Source: Paenibacillus sp. SYP-B3998
Lineage (GTDB): Bacteria; Bacillota; Bacilli; Paenibacillales; NBRC-103111
DNA length: 64,000 bases
NCBI RefSeq assembly: GCF_010820665.1
Contig: NZ_JAAIKC010000012.1
Location: forward strand, 97,136 to 161,135
Reading direction: 5' to 3'
Position 1 is the first letter of the stretch; each line of letters begins with the position of its first letter. The notes beneath the pieces are model-generated. The model was not told the origin of the DNA, searched no databases, and saw only the letters and a program-made list of their open reading frames with translations. Positions 49,549 to 58,459 of the stretch are shown one piece after another. Position numbers and translations under genes: made by a program.

Positions 49549-50400
49549 TACTCTTTGAACGGAAACTTGGAGTTCCACAATAAATTCTTCAGGCTTCATC
49601 ATTTGGGCCATATCCACAAGGTATTGCTCAATCGAAGGGCCAATTTCCATATAGTGATTTCTCTCTATCCACTCTAGCAATTTACTATAGATTCTTTTAC
49701 AGGATTCAGCGTTTGGAATTCCACAATAGAGGGCAGTAATATAATCCCCTCCTGGTATGATTCGGGTAAAATCCGTTGAAGCTTGATCTCCCAAGGAGTC
49801 TATTGTAATACAAAATTCCAGATCGGAATCATTACGGTCGAATGTCATGATGTTCTCATGGTAGACGGTCATTAATCGTTTCGGAATCAACCCATTGGCA
49901 TCCGCCTTTTGAAATAGTTCCGTAAACTGCATGATTGACGCATCCATTCCACAGGCTGATCTCCTACGATTGTAAAGGACATACCGCTTAGGAAACTGTT
50001 TTAATTCCACTAAAACATCGAGGTCTTTAAGTTCGTTTCCCAATTCCTGCAGATAGCCAATTTGGTTCGTTCTATGGCCAATGGATTCTACAATCCGCTC
50101 TAATTGTGTAATCTCAGCAATTGTACTCTTGCGCTTGGCTTCAAGCTTTTCAATCAAGCAGTCTAAGCTGCCATTATTCATAGTTGCCTTTATTTCTTCG
50201 AGTGAGAAATTCAACGCCTTCATATCCTGAACAATTTTAATATTAAGTAGATCGAAATTGGAGTAATAGCGATAACCAGAGGAATTGTCCGTGTGGCTGG
50301 GAATCACCAAACCGATCTTGTCATAAAAGCGCAGCGATTGCACGGAGAGATTGCAGATCTTCCCTGCTTGACCTATGGAAAAGTAATGATCGTTACTCAT
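49537..50400 (-). CDS. MerR-family activator with GyrI-like ligand domain (BmrR type)
   Basis: About 287 aa. The N-terminal winged helix reads YFSIGQAGKICNLSVQSLRFYDKIGL followed by GYRYYSNFDLL, then a dimerising coiled coil near residues 80-120. The C-terminal half (FPKRYVLYNRRRS, ECITIDS-like strands, PGGDYITALYCG near 225, the segment before VELQVSV) fits the GyrI-like small-molecule-binding fold of BmrR. I prefer the second ATG (50400), ten bases from AAGGG, to the first (50409). The gene lies directly before the SDR-DUF2306 pair, and the predicted 19-base-spacer promoter overlaps its stop. Inferred role: drug- or metabolite-responsive activator of that pair. Confidence 0.85.
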   Translation of the reverse strand: MSNDHYFSIGQAGKICNLSVQSLRFYDKIGLVIPSHTDNSSGYRYYSNFDLLNIKIVQDMKALNFSLEEIKATMNNGSLDCLIEKLEAKRKSTIAEITQLERIVESIGHRTNQIGYLQELGNELKDLDVLVELKQFPKRYVLYNRRRSACGMDASIMQFTELFQKADANGLIPKRLMTVYHENIMTFDRNDSDLEFCITIDSLGDQASTDFTRIIPGGDYITALYCGIPNAESCKRIYSKLLEWIERNHYMEIGPSIEQYLVDMAQMMKPEEFIVELQVSVQRVLTL

Positions 50401-50664
50401 GTAACTCATTCCCTTTTAACAAGCTTGCGATAGCTTGTGAATTATTTTCTATCGAGAGACCTAACTTATCAAAGACACTATATTTTTCACAAAAAAAACA
50501 TTAGCAAGCAAATAAAAATTGTTGACTTTCTGTTGATTAATATTTATACAACAGCATGTTGTTGACTTGATGGAGATAACGAGTAAGAAATAAAATCCAT
50601 ACTTTTTGAACAGGCGCTCTCTAAGTCAGATGTTTCAGTCTAAAACATTATTCTCTCTGAACAA

Positions 50665-51009
50665 CTATATTGGTCTTAAATTCATTTTCAATTGTATAAA
50701 TTCAATTATTTCATTCTTGTCATAATCATCAAGATTTCTAAAAACTTCAATCAACCTTTTCTCGAATTCATCTTCATATGTCGTCCCATCTTCTGCAGCG
50801 GCACCGGTTAATAGCCAATTTAAGTTTACTTTATATTGTGTTCGAATAGATATTAATGTTTCCGCAGATGGATTACTATTTCCCAATTCAATTTCACTCA
50901 GATTCCCTTGAGAAATTCCTATACTTTTTGCAAATTGAACTTGGTTTAAATTGTTTTCTTTACGGATACATTTTATTTTATGGCCAATGTCATTCAACAT
51001 TTTCACCAC
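50665..51009 (-). CDS. XRE-family transcriptional regulator
   Basis: The 114-aa (or 111-aa, from the ATG at 51000) cytoplasmic protein has one N-terminal helix-turn-helix: KIKCIRKENNLNQVQFAKSIG, then ISQGNLSEIELGNSNPS. A short C-terminal helix pair follows (VNLNWLLTG, then DDYDKNEIIEFIQLKMN). This layout is common in phage-like and stress repressors of Firmicutes. The first codon at 51009 is GTG. It is transcribed away from a terminator hairpin. A decayed relative lies at 46500-46830. Target genes unknown. Confidence 0.8.
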   Translation of the reverse strand: MVKMLNDIGHKIKCIRKENNLNQVQFAKSIGISQGNLSEIELGNSNPSAETLISIRTQYKVNLNWLLTGAAAEDGTTYEDEFEKRLIEVFRNLDDYDKNEIIEFIQLKMNLRPI

Positions 51010-51039
51010 TAATCATGAAGTATGTATATTGTTTTTTAG

Positions 51040-51082
51040 CATTTTAAAAGGGAGCCACGAATCTATCCCTCGGGCTCCCTTC
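51040..51082 (-). terminator. Terminator downstream of glmS
   Basis: AAGGGAGCC (51048-51056) pairs with GGCTCCCTT (51073-51081). On the minus strand the stem is followed by TTTTAAAAT. It lies 140 bases after glmS, beyond the 20-base repeat array. Confidence 0.7.
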
Positions 51083-51113
51083 TAGATGTTGAAAATCATT
51101 CATTTTGCATATC

Positions 51114-51184
51114 GGTTCAGGACATCTTTTACTGGTTCACAACATCTTTTACTGGTTCACGACATCTTTTACTGGTTCACGACT
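51114..51184. repeat. Tandem 20-bp repeat, about 3.5 copies
   Basis: Head-to-tail copies of GGTTCACGACATCTTTTACT at 51114-51133, 51134-51153 and 51154-51173, plus a partial copy to 51184. Copies differ at one or two bases (CAGGAC, CACAAC, CACGAC). There are no spacers, so this is not CRISPR. It lies between glmS and its terminator. Arrays of about 20-bp repeats resemble termini of IS21-type elements, but I see no transposase beside it. Confidence 0.85.
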
Positions 51185-51219
51185 TTTTTATCACCAGACA
51201 AAAAATGAATCAGTTTTTC

Positions 51220-53049
51220 CTACTCCACCGTTACACTCTTCGCCAAATTCCGCGGCTTGTCAACATCATTACCACGCGCAAGTGACGCGTAATAAGACAA
51301 TAGCTGCAACGGAACTACCGCCAGCGCTGGAGCCAGTATATCCAGCGTCTTAGGAATAACGAAGGTGCTATCTACAGCCTTTTGAAGCTCCAGCTCGCCT
51401 TCAACGGCGATGCCGAGCACCTGAGCGCCACGTGCCTTCACTTCTTTGATGTTACTCACGGTTTTCTCGAGCAGCTCGTGCTGGGTAGCAAGTGCAATGA
51501 CAGGAATTCCTTCCTCGATCAATGCTAATGTTCCATGCTTCAACTCACCCGCTGCATACGCTTCAGAGTGAATATATGAAATTTCTTTCAGCTTTAGTGA
51601 TCCTTCCAATGCGACTGCATAATCTAGGCCTCTACCAATAAAGAAGAGATTATCATGCTTTGCCATTTCTTCGGCTACAACTTTAATCACTTCTGCTTGC
51701 TCCAGAATCGCTTCCACTTGCGCAGGAAGCTCCTTCATAGCCGTAATCGTCTTCTGAATCTCTGCAGCCGATTGAGTACCTAAGGTTTGTGCCAAATGCA
51801 GCCCAAACAAGTAAAAAGCAATCAGTTGCGACGTATAAGCCTTCGTCGATGCAACTGCAATTTCAGGGCCTGCCCATGTCGTAATAATATCATTCGCTTC
51901 GCGTGCTACTGAGCTTCCCACAACATTTGTAATTGCCAGAACGTGTGCTCCACAACGTTTCGCTTCACGAAGCGCAGCCAAGGTGTCTGCCGTTTCACCA
52001 GACTGGCTGACAACGATGACAAGCGTATCCTTTGTAATAATCGGTGACCGATATCGATATTCAGACGCAACATCCGTTTCTACCGGGATGCGTGCTAATT
52101 TCTCAATAACATATTTCCCAACCATACCTGCATGATAAGCTGTCCCACAAGCAATAATATGAACACGACTAATTTTTCGAATAGCCTCAGCTGAAATCGA
52201 AAGCTCGTTTAAGGTCACTTTTGTTCCATCAGTTGAAATCCGACTGCCCATCGTATCGCGATACGCTTTGGGCTGTTCGTGAATCTCTTTCAACATAAAA
52301 TGATCAAATCCAGCTTTTTCAGCCGTTATAATGTCCCAATCCACATGGAACATTTCCCGGGAAATAAAATTACCTTCCAGGGTCATTAATTCGACACCTT
52401 CTCGCGTCAAAAGAGCCATTTCGCCATCGTTCAAAATAAACACGTTACGTGTATATTCCAAAATAGCTGGGATATCCGAACCAATAAAGTTTTCTCCCTC
52501 ACCGATACCAATGATTAAAGGACTAGCTTGACGAACTGCAACTAATCGGTCTGGCTCGAATTCTGTCAGAACACCAAGTGCGAATGCTCCTGTCATTCGC
52601 TTCACTGCTTTCTGAACAGCTTTCAGAATATCACCTTCGTACAAATGAGCGATTAAGTGAGAGATAACCTCTGTATCTGTCTCCGATACAAATACATGTC
52701 CTTTTTGACTCAGTTCCTCTTTCAAAGACATATAGTTCTCAATAATCCCGTTGTGTACCACAGAAAACTTCAAAGAGTTGTCTGTATGCGGATGAGAGTT
52801 CAAATCCGAGGGTTTACCGTGTGTCGCCCAACGCGTATGCCCGATTCCAACACTTCCGTCTAGTGGTGATTCCTCCAACTTGGATTCAAGATTCGCAATG
52901 CGACCTTTTGCCTTTTGAATTTGAAGACCATTCGCTGTATACACAGCGACGCCTGCCGAATCATAACCACGATATTCGAGCTTTTTAAGTCCTTCTAGTA
53001 AAATCTCCTGAGAATTACGCTTACCAATGTATCCAACGATTCCGCACAT
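51220..53049 (-). CDS. glmS: Glutamine-fructose-6-phosphate aminotransferase (isomerising)
   Basis: The 609-aa enzyme converts fructose-6-phosphate and glutamine to glucosamine-6-phosphate, the first step towards UDP-GlcNAc. I start at the ATG of MCGIVGYIG because the glutaminase nucleophile must be Cys2; an upstream in-frame ATG at 53127 would bury it. The N-terminal glutaminase has GHTRWATHGKPSD near residue 72. Two SIS isomerase domains follow (CGTAYHAG near 300, SQSGETADTLAALREAK near 347, the C-terminal end DKPRNLAKSVTVE). The cytoplasmic protein has the normal length. Upstream is a glmS ribozyme giving feedback by glucosamine-6-phosphate, with its own promoter. glmM, cdaR and cdaA lie just upstream on the same strand. 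Confidence 0.98.
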   Translation of the reverse strand: MCGIVGYIGKRNSQEILLEGLKKLEYRGYDSAGVAVYTANGLQIQKAKGRIANLESKLEESPLDGSVGIGHTRWATHGKPSDLNSHPHTDNSLKFSVVHNGIIENYMSLKEELSQKGHVFVSETDTEVISHLIAHLYEGDILKAVQKAVKRMTGAFALGVLTEFEPDRLVAVRQASPLIIGIGEGENFIGSDIPAILEYTRNVFILNDGEMALLTREGVELMTLEGNFISREMFHVDWDIITAEKAGFDHFMLKEIHEQPKAYRDTMGSRISTDGTKVTLNELSISAEAIRKISRVHIIACGTAYHAGMVGKYVIEKLARIPVETDVASEYRYRSPIITKDTLVIVVSQSGETADTLAALREAKRCGAHVLAITNVVGSSVAREANDIITTWAGPEIAVASTKAYTSQLIAFYLFGLHLAQTLGTQSAAEIQKTITAMKELPAQVEAILEQAEVIKVVAEEMAKHDNLFFIGRGLDYAVALEGSLKLKEISYIHSEAYAAGELKHGTLALIEEGIPVIALATQHELLEKTVSNIKEVKARGAQVLGIAVEGELELQKAVDSTFVIPKTLDILAPALAVVPLQLLSYYASLARGNDVDKPRNLAKSVTVE

Positions 53050-53184
53050 AGTGTAGTACCTCCGTAGTTTTATAAGCCTCTTAATCAAGGGCTTTTTGTC
53101 AAAGATCCATCTTTTTTTGAAAACCAAATAAACCGTCTAAAATCATCTATAATAACGTTCAATAAGTTCATTATGAAAATGATG

Positions 53185-53347
53185 TTGGATTCTTGTCCGC
53201 TTAGTCGCCCAAGCGTTTTTGCATTCCAACTTAACGGCACTCATCGTACCGGAAGGTCCCCGCCGAATGTTTCGAACACCTTCACCTCGTCAACTCACCG
53301 CGTAGTAGTATCGCTACTTTTCCGTCCCGCTTGCGAGTTCTGGCGCT
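53185..53347 (-). ncRNA. glmS ribozyme-riboswitch
   Basis: The minus strand carries the ribozyme core in order: AGCGCCAGAACT with cleavage expected before the first G of GCGCC (53346), GTTGACGAGGTGAAGG, TTCGAAACATTCGGCGGGG, ACCTTCCGG and GCCGTTAAGTTG, then the pairing GGACAAGAATCC region. Known mechanism: glucosamine-6-phosphate acts as cofactor for self-cleavage, and the cut mRNA is degraded. It lies about 135 bases before the glmS start. Confidence 0.95.
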
Positions 53348-53415
53348 ATTTGTTGCGTATTAAGCTACCCTGCCTTTCCTTCTTGAGTAATGAAAATTTA
53401 TGAAAACACATTTAC

Positions 53416-53444
53416 ATCATATTCATTTTAACGCATACGCGCAA
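53416..53444 (-). promoter_or_regulatory. glmS promoter
   Basis: Minus strand TTGCGC (53439-53444), 17-base spacer, TATGAT (53416-53421), so transcription would start about 60 bases before the ribozyme cleavage site. Confidence 0.65.
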
Positions 53445-53483
53445 CTATTTTTTTCTTGACAGACAGCCTGTTCTTTACAAATG

Positions 53484-53522
53484 ATGAATCCCCTCCATCT
53501 GATGCTCCAGAAGGGGATCCGC
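53484..53522 (-). terminator. Hairpin after glmM
   Basis: ATCCCCT and AGGGGAT arms flank a 17-base loop, 12 bases after the glmM stop. There is no clear T run, so it may be an attenuator or mRNA-end hairpin rather than a full terminator. Confidence 0.4.
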
Positions 53523-53534
53523 CATTCTCGCTAT

Positions 53535-54875
53535 TTATACGAGCTGCTCTTGTATTATTTTTGCAATTGTATGGACATAAGCCTCTACTTGCTCCTTATC
53601 GGGCCCTTCAGCCATAACTCGGATCAAAGATTCCGTTCCCGAAGGACGAACCAGTACGCGGCCGTTATCCCCAAGCTCATCTTCAACCTTACGAATGGCT
53701 TCCTCAATAATCGTATTATCCTTGAGCTTACTTTTATCTACTACACGGACATTGACTAACAACTGCGGATATTTACGCATAATACTTTTCAATTCACTTA
53801 GTTTTTTACCCGACTGTACAATCGTATTAACTAGCTGTAAAGCCGTAAGAATGCCATCACCTGTAGAGATATAGTCTAAGAAAATTACATGCCCCGACTG
53901 CTCTCCACCCAAGTTATACCCGCCCTTACGCATCTCTTCCATAACATAGCGGTCGCCTACTGCTGTTTGGAGCCCTTTAAGGCCTGCCTTTTCAATACCT
54001 TTGAAAAAGCCGATGTTCGCCATTACTGTCGTAACAATCGTGCTATGATTTAATTTTCCTGCGCGGTTGAGTGCATCCCCGATAATACTAAGAATGAAGT
54101 CACCATCTACTTCAGCTCCTGTTTCATCAACAGCAATTAGACGGTCGGCATCTCCGTCAAAAGCAAGCCCAATGACCGCTCCATGCTTTACCACTTCTTC
54201 TCTAAGCTTTTCCGGATGAGTGGAACCACATTTGTCATTGATGTTAAGGCCAGTCGGCTCAGCGCCGATGGTGATCACTTCCGCTCCTAGATCGCGGAAT
54301 ACTTTCGGTGCCAGCTCGAATGCACTACCATTCGCACAATCCAATACGACCTTGCAGCCTTGGAAATCTCCGGATACCGTCGTCTTCAAGAATTCCAGAT
54401 AAGCAAACTTCGCGTCTGTGTCATCCGAAACGGTGCCAATCTCGCCGCTAACAGGTCGTGGCAGCTCATCAACAGGTGCATCCAGTAATTGTTCGATCTC
54501 TAACTCCGTCTCGTCTAACAGCTTAAATCCATCGCCGCCAAAAAACTTAATCCCATTATCCTGAACTGGATTATGTGAAGCCGAAATCATAACACCCGCA
54601 TGGGCCCCTAGCTTCTTCGTTAAATAAGCTACAGCTGGTGTGCTAACGACACCGATGCGGATAACGTTAACACCGATAGACAAGAGTCCTGCGACAAGCG
54701 CAGCCTCTAGCATAGGACCTGAAATACGAGTATCTCTCCCAATAACAACCTTTGGATGCTGCGCTTGTCTAGTTAATACATAACCGCCACAGCGACCTAC
54801 CTTATAAGCTAACTCTGGGGTCAGCTCATCGTTCGCAACTCCCCTAACACCATCTGTACCAAAATATTTCCCCAT
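53535..54875 (-). CDS. glmM: Phosphoglucosamine mutase
   Basis: The 446-aa enzyme interconverts glucosamine-6-phosphate and glucosamine-1-phosphate through a phosphoserine. Visible: the start [14 protein letters not shown], the active-site loop [17 protein letters not shown] near residue 100 (phosphoserine in SASHNP), the metal loop [13 protein letters not shown] near 240, the sugar-specificity loop [10 protein letters not shown] near 325, and the phosphate-binding end [13 protein letters not shown] near 410. The length is typical. The ATG follows AGGAG by ten bases. It continues the cdaA-cdaR-glmM-glmS order widely conserved in Firmicutes, linking c-di-AMP signalling to cell-wall precursor supply. 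Confidence 0.98.
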   Translation of the reverse strand: MGKYFGTDGVRGVANDELTPELAYKVGRCGGYVLTRQAQHPKVVIGRDTRISGPMLEAALVAGLLSIGVNVIRIGVVSTPAVAYLTKKLGAHAGVMISASHNPVQDNGIKFFGGDGFKLLDETELEIEQLLDAPVDELPRPVSGEIGTVSDDTDAKFAYLEFLKTTVSGDFQGCKVVLDCANGSAFELAPKVFRDLGAEVITIGAEPTGLNINDKCGSTHPEKLREEVVKHGAVIGLAFDGDADRLIAVDETGAEVDGDFILSIIGDALNRAGKLNHSTIVTTVMANIGFFKGIEKAGLKGLQTAVGDRYVMEEMRKGGYNLGGEQSGHVIFLDYISTGDGILTALQLVNTIVQSGKKLSELKSIMRKYPQLLVNVRVVDKSKLKDNTIIEEAIRKVEDELGDNGRVLVRPSGTESLIRVMAEGPDKEQVEAYVHTIAKIIQEQLV

Positions 54876-54917
54876 GATTTCTCTTCTCCTCTTTCTCTTT
54901 CTCTTCTCTATCTCACA

Positions 54918-56156
54918 CTACGGACGCGCGATGACTTTTTCACTAATCTCAACTGTAGCTTTCACCTCTTGCGGTGCGCTGCGCTTTACGTAAGTAGGTA
55001 AATTTAATGTAACATTCAACTCATGTTTACCTGGCGGTAAATTACTAACATCCAGTATGGCTTGAATATCTTCCAACTTAATTTGATCAATAAGGGCTGG
55101 TGCCCCTTCTACCGTAATATTTAACTTAGCTGTATCCGGTGATATTACTTTTGTATTGTAACTTTCGTTTTGGCCGATAATCGTAATCGGAATATTCTCA
55201 ATCGCTTTCGTAACCGAAGGTACAATTTCAACCTTAACGTTTACTTTAGCGGGGTCCAGCTGAGTTACTTTATTCCTAAGCGGAATATCAAGTGCATATT
55301 CCTTAGTTTCGTTCAAATCCTGCACGTTTACTTGCGGCCCTTGATAGAACTCTAGTCGATCGACTACATCCTGTGTTCCATAAACAGTAATCTTATCAGG
55401 GTTTTGCGTTACCGAAGCAATTGCGAAACCTTTTGCCGGTTCCCCAACCAACTTTAACTGGAGTGGAATGGTCTGGAACGGGCTCGTAATTGGAATTTCA
55501 ACATCCACAACTGAAGGATTTATATTAACCTGAACCTCTTTGCCATCTTTATCAAAAGCTTGCAGCCTTACCTGCTTCGTTACAGCGGACTGCGATTTAT
55601 CTACGGATACTTCGCCACGAACGTTTTCAATCTGCTCAAGCTTGCTTGTAGCCGCTGTTATATATACCTTATTTGGTTTCACAATCGGTTGTCCAGCTTT
55701 CAATCCAGCAGCTGGCGTACCTTTGAGATTAATAACGACAGGGACTTCTTTCATCTGCAGTTCTTCAATAACGACATGTACCATCCGCGGAATGACTTGA
55801 ACCTCCACATCCGATGGAAAGCCTACAGGCGTAAGCGTAAGCTGATGATCGCCTTTGCCTACTTGAGTTAAATCAAGCTGGATCTGATACGTATTACTTG
55901 TAGTCACTTTCTTTACAGCAGCCTCTTTCCCATTCAGAATAACCTGCACATTTGAAGGGGACATCGAGGATATAAAGTAATGACTTTCATCATATTTCGT
56001 TGTTATAGCCACATTGTTAATCGTTTCCACGCGCTCTCTTAACGGTGAATTTCCCGTTAAATTCCGTTCTTCCATGTGTACAACAACCCACAAGAAAATA
56101 CCAATAAGAAGAGCAACAATCCTAACCATATTCGTATTACGCAACCATTTATCCAT
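54918..56156 (-). CDS. cdaR: CdaA regulatory protein CdaR (YbbR domains)
   Basis: The 412-aa protein has one N-terminal membrane helix (MVRIVALLIGIFLWVVVHM). The rest is extracytoplasmic and made of YbbR-type beta repeats, for example PSNVQVILNGKEAAV near residue 65, VPVVINLKGTPAAGL near 137 and IPLQLKLVGEPAKGF near 230. It ends near PQEVKATVEISEKV. CdaR binds and modulates the membrane diadenylate cyclase CdaA. The ATG overlaps the last codons of cdaA (ATGGATAA), so the two are translationally coupled. It is followed 40 bases later by glmM. Confidence 0.95.
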   Translation of the reverse strand: MDKWLRNTNMVRIVALLIGIFLWVVVHMEERNLTGNSPLRERVETINNVAITTKYDESHYFISSMSPSNVQVILNGKEAAVKKVTTSNTYQIQLDLTQVGKGDHQLTLTPVGFPSDVEVQVIPRMVHVVIEELQMKEVPVVINLKGTPAAGLKAGQPIVKPNKVYITAATSKLEQIENVRGEVSVDKSQSAVTKQVRLQAFDKDGKEVQVNINPSVVDVEIPITSPFQTIPLQLKLVGEPAKGFAIASVTQNPDKITVYGTQDVVDRLEFYQGPQVNVQDLNETKEYALDIPLRNKVTQLDPAKVNVKVEIVPSVTKAIENIPITIIGQNESYNTKVISPDTAKLNITVEGAPALIDQIKLEDIQAILDVSNLPPGKHELNVTLNLPTYVKRSAPQEVKATVEISEKVIARP

Positions 56157-56964
56157 TTGAACGCCCCTTCCACTTCAAGAAAGGGTTCTTCTCTTTTGTT
56201 TTTGCTTTGGGCTTAAGCTCTTCGAACAGCTTAGCAATTAGCGACTCCTCTTTAATGTCTCGAACGATATGACCGTTCATGGTTAAAGAAATTTGCCCTG
56301 TCTCTTCGGAAACGATAATGCACATCGCATCCGAGACCTCACTCATACCAATAGCCGCGCGGTGCCGTGTGCCAAGCTCTTTGCTAATGAAAGGATTTTC
56401 TGACAGTGGTAAATAGCATCCCGCCGCCATTAACTGGCTTTGGCGAACAATAACAGCCCCATCGTGCAGCGGCGTATTCGGGATAAAAATATTAATTAAC
56501 AGTTCGGCACTAATTTTGCTTTCTATTGCAATACCTGATTCTACGTAATCGGTTAATCCTGTTTCCTTCTCAAAGACGATTAATGCGCCAATCTTCCGTT
56601 TGGCTAAATAATGCGCAGCTCGAATGACTTCACCAATACGTTTATTAACGTCTTGGTCTTCCTCTGTAGACAATCGGCTGAAAAGCTTTCCTCGTCCCAA
56701 TTGTTCCAAGGCTCTGCGCAGCTCAGGCTGAAAAATAATTACGATACCCACAACCCCGAATGTAAGAGTCTGGTTCATCAACCACTGCAGTGTACTCAAT
56801 TTAAACCATATACTGAAAGCCCATGTGATAACGACAACAAGAATCCCTTTCATCAATTGAATGGCTCTTGTCCCACGAACTAACAGAATGAGTTTATAAA
56901 TCACATAGCTGACGATCAGGATATCGACAATATCCTTAGGCGAGATGCTAGTGAGTAAGTCCAT
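56149..56964 (-). CDS. cdaA: Diadenylate cyclase CdaA (c-di-AMP synthase)
   Basis: About 271 aa from the ATG at 56964, chosen because GGGGGAG sits eight bases before it; a farther ATG at 56994 lacks this. Three N-terminal membrane helices (VDILIVSYVIYKLIL, LMKGILVVVITWAF, TFGVVGIVIIF) precede the DAC domain. Catalytic motifs DGAVIV near residue 168 and RHRAAIG near 200 are intact, so it should condense two ATP to c-di-AMP. The signal controls potassium and osmolyte transport and wall homeostasis in Firmicutes. First gene of the cdaA-cdaR-glmM block, it follows the sigW-rsiW terminator. Confidence 0.97.
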   Translation of the reverse strand: MDLLTSISPKDIVDILIVSYVIYKLILLVRGTRAIQLMKGILVVVITWAFSIWFKLSTLQWLMNQTLTFGVVGIVIIFQPELRRALEQLGRGKLFSRLSTEEDQDVNKRIGEVIRAAHYLAKRKIGALIVFEKETGLTDYVESGIAIESKISAELLINIFIPNTPLHDGAVIVRQSQLMAAGCYLPLSENPFISKELGTRHRAAIGMSEVSDAMCIIVSEETGQISLTMNGHIVRDIKEESLIAKLFEELKPKAKTKEKNPFLKWKGRSNG

Positions 56965-57090
56965 TTCTTTTTCTCCCCCAACGGCTACACACAATAATCT
57001 CTCTGTATAAGAATAATACCATATTCCTAACTATACTTCTATTATCTCTCCTACCTGACGTATCCAATATTCGATCGGTTCAATTCCATG

Positions 57091-57130
57091 AAAAAAAAGC
57101 CCCATCCAGTGAACTGCTAGATAGAGGCTC
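57091..57130 (-). terminator. Terminator after rsiW
   Basis: Minus strand AGCCTC...ATCTAG pairs with CTGGATGGGGCT (one bulge, some G-U), followed by eight T (57091-57098). It separates sigW-rsiW from cdaA. Confidence 0.75.
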
Positions 57131-57143
57131 ATTGCTATACCAA

Positions 57144-57752
57144 TTAATTCGAAAGCATACCCACGAACTCGCCAATTTTGTACCAAATCCAGCTCAATGC
57201 CTCATCTACTTGCGTGACTTGTCCCGAGATGTGTGCAGTTGACGCCAGATTGAGAGTACCATCAATAACGATCAAATTTCCAGTTACATCACCTTCGACC
57301 TTTAATTTCCCGCGTTGTACAACAAGATCACCGTTGACGGTATGGCCTTTTGGCACTGTGACCGTATCACCTTGAATGACAACATCTTGCAAGTCACTAC
57401 CTTTGACCATAAGATTCTTATCATCGTTCCACATCGACGTGAAACTTCCGAACATGACAGCTGCGAAAACTACTGCCACGGATACAGCCGGATGCTTACG
57501 AATCCAATCCATCCACGAATTTCTTTTCTTCACAGGTGGAAGTCCGCTCATAATCTGCGCAGTCAAAGTGTCAGGTACACTGACAGGAGGCAGCGATCTT
57601 ACAATCGCGTCCGTTCTCTCCAATTCTCTGAACAAGGCATGGCACGCCGTACAAGATATCAAATGCTCCTTTAGTTGAAGGGCTTCAGATCCTTGCAAAT
57701 CACCATCTAGATATTCGTGCATGAGCGGGAGGGCTTCCTTACAATTCATCAT
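57144..57752 (-). CDS. rsiW: Anti-sigma-W factor RsiW (zinc-finger type)
   Basis: The 202-aa single-pass membrane protein has an N-terminal zinc-binding anti-sigma domain with HLISCTACHALF near residue 30 (HxxxCxxC), a transmembrane helix near 90-108 (VSVAVVFAAVMFGSF) and an extracytoplasmic tail. That tail contains a bactofilin-like run of short beta repeats (VKGSDLQDVVIQGDTVTV to SGQVTQV). In Bacillus, RsiW holds SigW at the membrane and is destroyed by site-1 and site-2 proteolysis under envelope stress. It lies about 80 bases downstream of sigW. The gap between them contains a perfect sigma-W promoter, so RsiW may be boosted independently of SigW. Confidence 0.9.
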   Translation of the reverse strand: MMNCKEALPLMHEYLDGDLQGSEALQLKEHLISCTACHALFRELERTDAIVRSLPPVSVPDTLTAQIMSGLPPVKKRNSWMDWIRKHPAVSVAVVFAAVMFGSFTSMWNDDKNLMVKGSDLQDVVIQGDTVTVPKGHTVNGDLVVQRGKLKVEGDVTGNLIVIDGTLNLASTAHISGQVTQVDEALSWIWYKIGEFVGMLSN

Positions 57753-57794
57753 TCACCCACCCCTTTCTTTAACTTTTGCGTTTGTGGTATACCA

Positions 57795-57820
57795 TACGTT
57801 TGAAGTTCAAATATGTTTCA
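57795..57820 (-). promoter_or_regulatory. Sigma-W-type promoter upstream of rsiW
   Basis: Minus strand TGAAAC (57815-57820), 16-base spacer, CGTA (57795-57798). This exactly matches the Bacillus sigma-W consensus. It is placed in the sigW-rsiW gap, 43 bases before the rsiW start. Confidence 0.75.
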
Positions 57821-57835
57821 CAATGGAACATGTTT

Positions 57836-58414
57836 TTAAATGGTAATATGTTCCTCCTGCTCTAATCTCTTACGCAAGTATTCACGCCCACGATGCACAC
57901 GGGTTTTCACCGTTGTAACTGGCATATCTAGCACATCCCCAATCTCTTGCAAAGACATATCGTGGAGGTAACGTAAGATCACAACCGACTTGTACTTCTC
58001 AGGCAATGTATCTATCGCTTTACGAATCTGCGCTTGCGTTTCCGATACAATCACTTGTTTCTCTGGTGTGTCTTCATAGCTTGGGAGCAAAGAATAATAA
58101 TCGTTTCCTTCTCCGTCAGGCATTTCTGCATCTAAGGAATAAGTGTTTTTTCTTCTCCTCAGTTTGTCGATACATAAGTTTGTTCCGATACGGAAAATCC
58201 AGGTCGAAAACTTCTGATTCTCATCATAGCGATGCAAATTCGTATAGACCCGCAAGAACGTCTCCTGCACCGCATCCTCGGCCTCTTGCTTATTATTCAG
58301 CATTCGATAAGCCAAGTGAAAGATCTTATCTTTATAGAGCTCTACCAGCTCTCCAAAAGCGTTTCGATCTCCAGTCCTGGCTAACTTCGCCAAACGTGCT
58401 TCTACAAAATTCAC
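57836..58414 (-). CDS. sigW: ECF sigma factor SigW
   Basis: The 192-aa extracytoplasmic-function sigma factor has region 2 (FGELVELYKDKIFHLAYRML, then NNKQEAEDAVQETFLRVY, then FSTWIFRIGTNLCIDKLRR) and region 4 (IDTLPEKYKSVVILRYL, then MSLQEIGDVLDMPVTTVKTR, then VHRGREYLRKRL). The order and pairing with rsiW upstream of cdaA match Bacillus and Paenibacillus genomes, where SigW answers cell-envelope and antimicrobial stress. The start is GTG at 58414 behind GGAGG with an eight-base gap. I see no sigma-W motif directly before sigW; one lies after it. Confidence 0.95.
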   Translation of the reverse strand: MNFVEARLAKLARTGDRNAFGELVELYKDKIFHLAYRMLNNKQEAEDAVQETFLRVYTNLHRYDENQKFSTWIFRIGTNLCIDKLRRRKNTYSLDAEMPDGEGNDYYSLLPSYEDTPEKQVIVSETQAQIRKAIDTLPEKYKSVVILRYLHDMSLQEIGDVLDMPVTTVKTRVHRGREYLRKRLEQEEHITI

Positions 58415-58459
58415 TTCGTTTTCCTCCGGCTTCTTGACAATGAAATCTTCTACCCATTC

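Noticed and set aside
51114..51184. CRISPR array
   Set aside because: The 20-base units are directly adjacent with no spacers, and no cas genes are present.
53050..53127. glmS start at 53127
   Set aside because: It would place 26 residues before the glutaminase Cys, which must be residue 2 of the precursor.
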